A stretch of DNA of 64,000 nt from Alteribacter natronophilus (GTDB taxonomy: Bacteria > Bacillota > Bacilli > Bacillales > Salisediminibacteriaceae). Both the position numbers and the translations under genes were made by a program. Positions 59,352 to 64,000 of the stretch are shown here, piece after piece. Each line of letters begins with the position of its first letter. Position 1 is the stretch's first letter. The notes beneath the pieces were generated by a model that was given only the letters and a program-made list of their open reading frames with translations, was not told the origin of the DNA and ran no database searches. The stretch lies in the NCBI RefSeq assembly GCF_006007885.1, contig NZ_VCRO01000005.1:62001-126000 (forward strand), read 5' to 3'.

Positions 59352-59942
59352 ATGAAAGAAAGAGGTAAAGCAATCCGTACAGCTGCTCTTCACCTTTTTG
59401 CCGAGGAAGGTTATGAAGGGGCTTCGTTATCCAAAATAGCAGGACGGGTCGGGATCAGGAAGTCATCCCTTTATAATCACTGCAGCAGCAAGGAAGATCT
59501 GTTCCTCTCCCTTGTGGAGGAAGTATACAGCCGGTACATCCAGGAACTTAAAAAGATCGTGAGTGGATCAACGGGGACAGCTGAGAAGAAACTGTACAGC
59601 ACGTTCATAGCCACCACTGACTTTATTACAAGAGAAGGCACCGGGCGCTTTTACATGCACTTTCTTCTGTTTCCCCCCTCCGAGCTTGAGGAGAAAGTCC
59701 GTACCCGTTTCCTGTCCTTTGAGGAAGAAACGAATCAGCTGCTTCTTCCTGTACTTAAGAAAGGAATAGCTGACAGGGAAATCCGGGACTCAGACCCCTC
59801 CATACTCCTTCATGCGTTTTACTGCATGATTGACGGCATGTCATCCCAGATGTTCTATTACCCCGCACTTGAAGCGGCACAGAAAAGAGAGCACGCGTGG
59901 GGGATTTTCTGGCGGGGAATCAGACACGGGAAAGAGCAGTGA
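59352..59942 (+). CDS. TetR/AcrR family regulator
   Basis: 196 residues from the second ATG, which has GGAGGA seven bases upstream. N-terminal HTH: AIRTAALHLFAEEGYEGASLSKIAGRVGIRKSSLYNHCSSKEDLF. The C-terminal ligand domain is of the TetR_C type seen beside small efflux proteins. Gene order, an 11-base gap and the shared operator indicate it controls the export protein that follows. Confidence 0.92.
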   Translation: MKERGKAIRTAALHLFAEEGYEGASLSKIAGRVGIRKSSLYNHCSSKEDLFLSLVEEVYSRYIQELKKIVSGSTGTAEKKLYSTFIATTDFITREGTGRFYMHFLLFPPSELEEKVRTRFLSFEEETNQLLLPVLKKGIADREIRDSDPSILLHAFYCMIDGMSSQMFYYPALEAAQKREHAWGIFWRGIRHGKEQ

Positions 59943-59953
59943 GGTGAATAGCA

Positions 59954-60466
59954 ATGTTTGAACTTCTTTGGCAATACACAATGATCTTTATAATGGCAGC
60001 ACTTCCGTGGCTTGAAATTCTCGTGGTGATTCCGATCGGGATCGGGATTGGCCTGAATCCGTTTGGGGTCGGCCTCGTATCCTTTCTCGGAAACTTTCTT
60101 CCTGTCCTTCTCATCGTCTATCTGATGAAGTGGTTCCAGTCAACCAGCTGGTACATCCGTCGCAGGGAAAAGCGGAAGCGGAAGAAAGAGGCAGAGGAGG
60201 AAGCTGCCGTTACGGAAAAAGAGCAGCGCCGGCTGGCAAAGAAACAGCATCGAAGGGAACGGGCCGGCAGAATTTTTGAGAAATACGGGCTACCGGGTCT
60301 CGCTTTCCTCGGACCCGCAGTAACCGGTATACACCTGGCTGCTGTTATTGCTCTCTCCCTTAATTCCGGCAAAACAGCAACCACAGTGTGGATGGGAGTG
60401 AGCCTGCTGGCGTGGACGATTTTGCTGACTGTAGTTTCATACTACGGTTTTGATTTTATATTATAA
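59954..60466 (+). CDS. Small multidrug-export family protein (COG2426)
   Basis: 170 residues. N-terminal membrane helices (about 5-60) contain ALPWLEILVVIPIGIGIGLNPFGVGLVSFLGN, the signature of the Sm_multidrug_ex family. A long basic/acidic cytosolic loop (about 70-115) follows. The C-terminal helices carry YGLPGLAFLGPAVTGIHLAAVIAL. Export function is by family name only. GAGGTGA precedes the ATG. Operon with the TetR gene. Confidence 0.87.
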   Translation: MFELLWQYTMIFIMAALPWLEILVVIPIGIGIGLNPFGVGLVSFLGNFLPVLLIVYLMKWFQSTSWYIRRREKRKRKKEAEEEAAVTEKEQRRLAKKQHRRERAGRIFEKYGLPGLAFLGPAVTGIHLAAVIALSLNSGKTATTVWMGVSLLAWTILLTVVSYYGFDFIL

Positions 60467-60514
60467 GTGAAACCGCAGTCCGCAGTGCGAAGTACGACTG
60501 CTGTAACGCAGAGT

Positions 60515-60746
60515 GGCTGGGACATAAGTATTTTTACAGACGAAAATCCGAGCAGCCAATATGTGGTACAGGTAAATTGCTCCTGAAATATTCGCCGCTT
60601 TCCGCGGGAAGCGGCTGAGCCTTCGCGTGCTTCGCCCTGCGGGGTCTCACCTGCGCTTTTCCTCCTGCAGGAGTCGGCGAATATTTCATCCGCTTATCAG
60701 CTTTTTGTTCGGATTCTAATCTAAACACTTTTCTGATGTCCCATCC
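60515..60746. repeat. 232-bp hairpin repeat, copy C (inverted)
   Basis: Begins GGCTGGGACA and ends TGTCCCATCC. It is the reverse complement of copy A with few changes. It lies between the convergent export-protein and D-threonine-aldolase-type genes. Confidence 0.87.
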
Positions 60747-60784
60747 TCCTTTTTGTGAAGAATTCTATTCACTTTAACAAAGGA

Positions 60785-61900
60785 TTACTGATTTCTCCCC
60801 CGGGCATCAACCTCCCACTCGCCCACAACAGTGTCATCTTCCACAAGCAGGTACCTGTCATACAGGTTGACCGCCGTGCAGGCATGGTTTGGGATGATCC
60901 GCACTTTTTCTCCAAGACTGACACCGGAAACATCCCCGGTTCCATCGAGAATTCCGTGTTCCTCCGACAGCCTTGTCATCTCCCGGCCTTTGAGGGCTTC
61001 CGGTTCCGTAAACGTACCAAACCCCTTGATACTGTCGTTCCCGTGAGCTCCTTTTTCAAGCGTCAGGGATTTACTCCCGGCATCAAAAATGATTCGGCCG
61101 TTTTTACGGGAAGCTACGGTGGCAGAAACCGTCAGTGCGCACTCCTCAAGTGAACACACCCCGAGCCCTGCCTGGACCCCGTCGAATAAAACAGCGTTTC
61201 CCGGCCGGACTTCGGTGATCCCCTCATGTGCCCCGGAAATTTCGTATGTGGGCGTTGAGCCGACGCTCCTGTGCTCAATCCGGATGCCTCTTTTTTCACA
61301 GGCTGCTGCAGACAAAAGAACAGCCCGGGCCTCATCGTGGGCTATGTTTTTACGATGGTCCTCACCCTTCGCCCCGTACGCATGTCCGGCGTGAGTGTAA
61401 AGCCCCTTCAGCTTCAGGCGTTCGTACGACTGCAGTTTTTCCGCCAGCTCTGCAGTTTCCTCACCGGGTTCCGTTCCGCACCTGTTCAGTCCGGCATTTA
61501 CTTTTATCCACACTTCCAGCTGGACCGTGTGAGCTTCGGCTGCTTCACTCAACAGGGCTGCGTGTTCAGCTTCATCGACTGTAGCAATGAGCCGGACACT
61601 CTTACTCAAAGCCGCCAGCCGGCTGCATTTTTCCCGGTCCGAAAGAGGAAAAGCCAGCAGAATGTCACTGAACCCACCTTCGATCATGACTTCCGCCTCC
61701 GACAATGTTGCCACTGTAAACCCGCATGCGCCTTCCTGTTCCTGCAGACCGGCGATATTCAGACTTTTGTGAGTCTTGATGTGAGGTCTGAGCGAGACAT
61801 TGTTTTCCCTGGCTGAACGCTGCATCCGTGCGATGTTCCGCTTCACTTTGGCGAGATCGAGAAGCAGCGACGGTGTTGGATAATCAGACCAGTGTTTCAT
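60785..61900 (-). CDS. D-threonine aldolase/D-serine dehydratase family enzyme
   Basis: 371 residues of the alanine-racemase-fold PLP enzymes. The PLP lysine is in LRPHIKTHK (residues about 38-46). NAGLNRCG and GSTPTYE line the site. The metal pair His/Cys is in IIPNHACTAVNLYD. It likely cleaves D-threonine to glycine and acetaldehyde or acts on a related D-beta-hydroxy amino acid. The ATG at 61,900 has GGGAGGG six bases upstream; a longer in-frame start is unlikely. Confidence 0.92.
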   Translation of the reverse strand: MKHWSDYPTPSLLLDLAKVKRNIARMQRSARENNVSLRPHIKTHKSLNIAGLQEQEGACGFTVATLSEAEVMIEGGFSDILLAFPLSDREKCSRLAALSKSVRLIATVDEAEHAALLSEAAEAHTVQLEVWIKVNAGLNRCGTEPGEETAELAEKLQSYERLKLKGLYTHAGHAYGAKGEDHRKNIAHDEARAVLLSAAACEKRGIRIEHRSVGSTPTYEISGAHEGITEVRPGNAVLFDGVQAGLGVCSLEECALTVSATVASRKNGRIIFDAGSKSLTLEKGAHGNDSIKGFGTFTEPEALKGREMTRLSEEHGILDGTGDVSGVSLGEKVRIIPNHACTAVNLYDRYLLVEDDTVVGEWEVDARGRNQ

Positions 61901-62065
61901 ATGTATCCCTCCCAAGTAAAGATTTACACGGCTTTGTTCTTCCTCTTTTATGCTAAAATAAATCGGTCGAAATTCATACATGTTTTTGCCGAACCGCCCC
62001 CAGAAAATAAAGGGCGCCAACGCATGTGTATCTCATAATGCCATTACATTACAGGAGGCATGTTC

Positions 62066-62617
62066 ATGCAGACTCTTACATACAGCCAGCCGCCTCTTGA
62101 TTCAGACAATCAGGATGTTGCGGTTCTTCTTGCTGACGAAAAAATTGGAACTGTGACACGGTACTTCCCATCCAGGGTACACGAACTCATGAACCAGTTC
62201 GTCCCGAACCAGTGGGCTCACCTGAAACTCGAAACACCGGAAGGAAGCCGTTATTCCATAGTTCAGACCACAGGAATGATTCCCGGCCGCCAGCGTATGT
62301 GGAACGTTCTTGAAGGTAACCGGATTGCAGGAAAAATTACAGAGGAACTCACTCCTCAGGCCCAGGTTCATACACTCACCTATTCAGGCGAGGACATGAC
62401 AGTACAGCTTAAAAAAGGCCACATCCGCGGCACCTCGAAGAAAGGGACTCTTGAAGTTTCCGGCACCGGAGACGGGGCAGCAGCCTGTGAAGGTGAAAGC
62501 GACTATATCCGAAACGGCATTACTACGTCCCATACCGTGACCGTCCGTGGCGAAAGTGAAGCACCGCTGTTCATTGCGGCACTCAACTACCTGCTGAGGC
62601 TTACCGACCGCGGATAG
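62066..62617 (+). CDS. Tubby/LURP-like beta-barrel protein, hypothetical
   Basis: 183 residues with alternating strands (VAVLLADEKIGTVTRYFP, AHLKLETPEGSRYSIVQ, RMWNVLEGNRIAGKITE) and a final hydrophobic helix (APLFIAALNYLLRL). The pattern resembles tubby C-terminal-like (LURP-one/scramblase) domains of Bacillus. The second ATG is used, with AGGAGG at the right distance; the first is only one base from it. Function unknown. Confidence 0.72.
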   Translation: MQTLTYSQPPLDSDNQDVAVLLADEKIGTVTRYFPSRVHELMNQFVPNQWAHLKLETPEGSRYSIVQTTGMIPGRQRMWNVLEGNRIAGKITEELTPQAQVHTLTYSGEDMTVQLKKGHIRGTSKKGTLEVSGTGDGAAACEGESDYIRNGITTSHTVTVRGESEAPLFIAALNYLLRLTDRG

Positions 62618-62625
62618 CCTGAAAG

Positions 62626-62658
62626 AAAATCCCCCTTCATGTGTGGAAGGGGGATTTT
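62626..62658 (+). terminator. Terminator of the tubby-like gene
   Basis: A 13-bp stem (AAAATCCCCCTTC/GAAGGGGGATTTT) with a seven-base loop. Confidence 0.88.
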
Positions 62659-62698
62659 ATGTTTTCAAAGAAAAATAATGCCGCTGGGCTGGGTGGTA

Positions 62699-63262
62699 TT
62701 AATGGGTACTCTCCCACTCCTCCCGCAGAATTCCCATTTTAACCGAGTCATAATACCTGCCTTCATGCAGCCTGCATTTCCTGATTCTCGCTTCCTCCTG
62801 AAATCCCAGTTTCTCCCCCACTCTGATCATCCGTTCATTTCCCGACCATGTCGTATAGCCGAGCCGTGGTATTGCAGGGAAACGTGCAAAAAGATCGTCG
62901 ACCCACAACCGGAAGGCTGTTGAGCCATACCCGCCATTCCAGTATGCCGGGTTAAAAATAACGATTCCGATTTCCATCCAGTTTGACCGTTCGTGCTCCC
63001 AGAAATATGTGACAGTGCCAATTACCGCATCGTCGGCGATGATCAGCTTCTGGTGGTCAGCCCCGTTCTCCAGCTGCTTCTTCATCCCTGCAGACCACCG
63101 TTCGTAACTGACTTTTTCAAGCGGAAAATAAGGAGCGTCCCATTTCTTGAATTCCGGCTCCTCTTCCCCGTATATGAGCTCCCACAGAACGGGAAGATCC
63201 TCTTTTTCAGGGTTTCTCAGACTCACTTTCAGATTTTCCGATATTTCAGTTTTTCTGCTCAA
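62699..63262 (-). CDS. GNAT family N-acetyltransferase
   Basis: 187 residues from a TTG start with GGGAG upstream. It is a RimJ/RimL-like GNAT: VSLRNPEKEDLPVLWELI, IGIVIFNPAYWNGGYGSTAFRLWVDDLF (acetyl-CoA loop) and SGNERMIRVGEKLGFQEEARIRKC. The acceptor is unknown. It lies 17 bases downstream of the hutH stop and may be co-transcribed with it. Confidence 0.9.
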   Translation of the reverse strand: MSRKTEISENLKVSLRNPEKEDLPVLWELIYGEEEPEFKKWDAPYFPLEKVSYERWSAGMKKQLENGADHQKLIIADDAVIGTVTYFWEHERSNWMEIGIVIFNPAYWNGGYGSTAFRLWVDDLFARFPAIPRLGYTTWSGNERMIRVGEKLGFQEEARIRKCRLHEGRYYDSVKMGILREEWESTH

Positions 63263-63279
63263 ACACGTCACTCCCAATC

Positions 63280-64000
63280 TCAGACTTCGTTTTCTTTCAT
63301 CCACTTGTCCATTGCCTCGATATCCTTTGAAAACACCCTGTCCCCGGTGATGGATGGGACAACAGTGCGGCCTGCATCGTAAAAACGGCGGGTCGCTTCA
63401 CCCATCCGCTCCACGCCACGATGTTCTGCTGCCTGCATGGCACAGATCGCTTCGATCGCCAGAACTTTACGCGCGTTTGCCGTAACCATCGCTGCGTGTC
63501 TCGCACCGGTCGTTCCCATGCTCACATGATCCTCCTGGTTTGCCGACGACGGAATCGAATCCACGCTCGCCGGATGTGCAAGGGTCTTATTCTCCGAAAC
63601 GAGGGAAGCCGCCACGTACTGAAGAATCATAGCACCGGACTCCAGTCCCGGCCGGGGACTGAGAAAGGCAGGCAGGTCGTTCAGCTGCGGATTCACCAGG
63701 CGCTCAATCCGCCGCTCCGATATGCTGGCCATTTCGGCCACACAGATTGCCAGAAAGTCCATGGCAAGCGCCACCGGCTGGCCGTGGAAATTACCACCGC
63801 TCAGCACTTTTTCTCCATCGTCAAACAAAAGCGGGTTATCAGTCGCTGCGTTCATCTCCGTTTCAAGCTGCTTTTTGACGTATGCCAGCGCTTCCCTGCT
63901 CGCCCCGTGGACCTGGGGAATACAGCGCAGGGAGTAGGCGTCCTGGACACGAAGCTCCCCCTGCCTTGTGACCAGCCGGCTGCCGGAGAGGTTATCGCGC
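63280..64000 (-). CDS. hutH: Histidine ammonia-lyase, 3' part
   Basis: The frame is open to the window edge, so the 5' half, including the MIO-forming Ala-Ser-Gly, lies outside. Visible blocks are [65 protein letters not shown] and [11 protein letters not shown]. These are typical of HutH, which deaminates histidine to urocanate. Other aromatic ammonia-lyases share the fold, but the bacterial HutH pattern fits best. The rest of a hut operon may lie to the right. Confidence 0.93.
   Translation of the reverse strand, partial: RDNLSGSRLVTRQGELRVQDAYSLRCIPQVHGASREALAYVKKQLETEMNAATDNPLLFDDGEKVLSGGNFHGQPVALAMDFLAICVAEMASISERRIERLVNPQLNDLPAFLSPRPGLESGAMILQYVAASLVSENKTLAHPASVDSIPSSANQEDHVSMGTTGARHAAMVTANARKVLAIEAICAMQAAEHRGVERMGEATRRFYDAGRTVVPSITGDRVFSKDIEAMDKWMKENEV

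Noticed and set aside
1-64000. tRNA, rRNA, prophage or integrase genes
   Set aside because: None was recognised on either strand by sequence or product.

Overview
The window is a chromosomal stretch of roughly 50% GC from an endospore-forming member of the Bacillaceae. The evidence is sspK, yfhD/E/F/H/J/P, recX, pdaA, the yfkAB/yfkD block and fbpB. Many proteins are acidic, and there is a TRAP (normally Na+-driven) carrier, so a halophilic or alkaliphilic relative of Alteribacter, Salipaludibacillus or Evansella is plausible. I cannot fix the genus from the sequence alone. No rRNA, tRNA, CRISPR array, prophage or intact insertion sequence was seen.

Layout. 1-495: a terminator and a tandem array of about 52-bp units. 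496-10,978: the 'yfh' core block (SDR, mutY, yfhP, yfhJ, sspK, a YpzG-like gene, yfhH, recX, yfhF, yfhE, yfhD), interrupted by a lactate permease gene. 11,095-13,555: treR-treA with a TreR-type operator inside the promoter. 13,763-27,557: a FixH-like lipoprotein, an rRNA methyltransferase, alkA, a GAF protein, pdaA, class I fumarase, a histidine phosphatase, SE1561, the radical-SAM protein YfkAB, a second and larger 52-bp array, yfkD, a MATE pump, OsmC and an MFS carrier.

27,714-41,280 is the metabolic centrepiece: a leftward cluster of 15 genes. A two-component FADH2 monooxygenase (flavin reductase plus HpaB-type oxygenase) should hydroxylate anthranilate to 3-hydroxyanthranilate. 3-Hydroxyanthranilate 3,4-dioxygenase opens the ring. 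ACMS decarboxylase, 2-aminomuconate semialdehyde dehydrogenase and a RidA-type 2-aminomuconate deaminase lead to 4-oxalocrotonate. The decarboxylase, hydratase, aldolase and acylating acetaldehyde dehydrogenase then give pyruvate and acetyl-CoA. The cluster also holds an IclR regulator, a consensus CcpA cre site, a stand-alone FMN-adenylyltransferase (half of RibF) that would supply FAD, and a complete TRAP transporter for uptake.

41,281-64,000 is mixed housekeeping and accessory content: a putative aeRF1-like protein, an AraC regulator, an MBL hydrolase and an SCP2-domain protein that share a FadR-like operator, a cluster of DnaA boxes, Fur-box-controlled fbpB, a third 52-bp-period array, PlsC, acylphosphatase, an orphan lysine N-hydroxylase, adenine deaminase, photolyase, an Eis-like acetyltransferase, aldehyde dehydrogenase, HNH and M50 proteins, a PAS-STAS protein, a TetR/export-protein pair with a clear operator, a D-threonine-aldolase-type enzyme and the 3' part of hutH.

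The non-coding DNA is unusually structured. There are three 51-52-bp-period arrays sharing one half-site architecture, two GGCTCTGTTAAA-ended miniature elements with apparent 8-bp target duplications, three 232-bp hairpin repeats, and three fragments of another repeat placed directly 3' of leftward genes.
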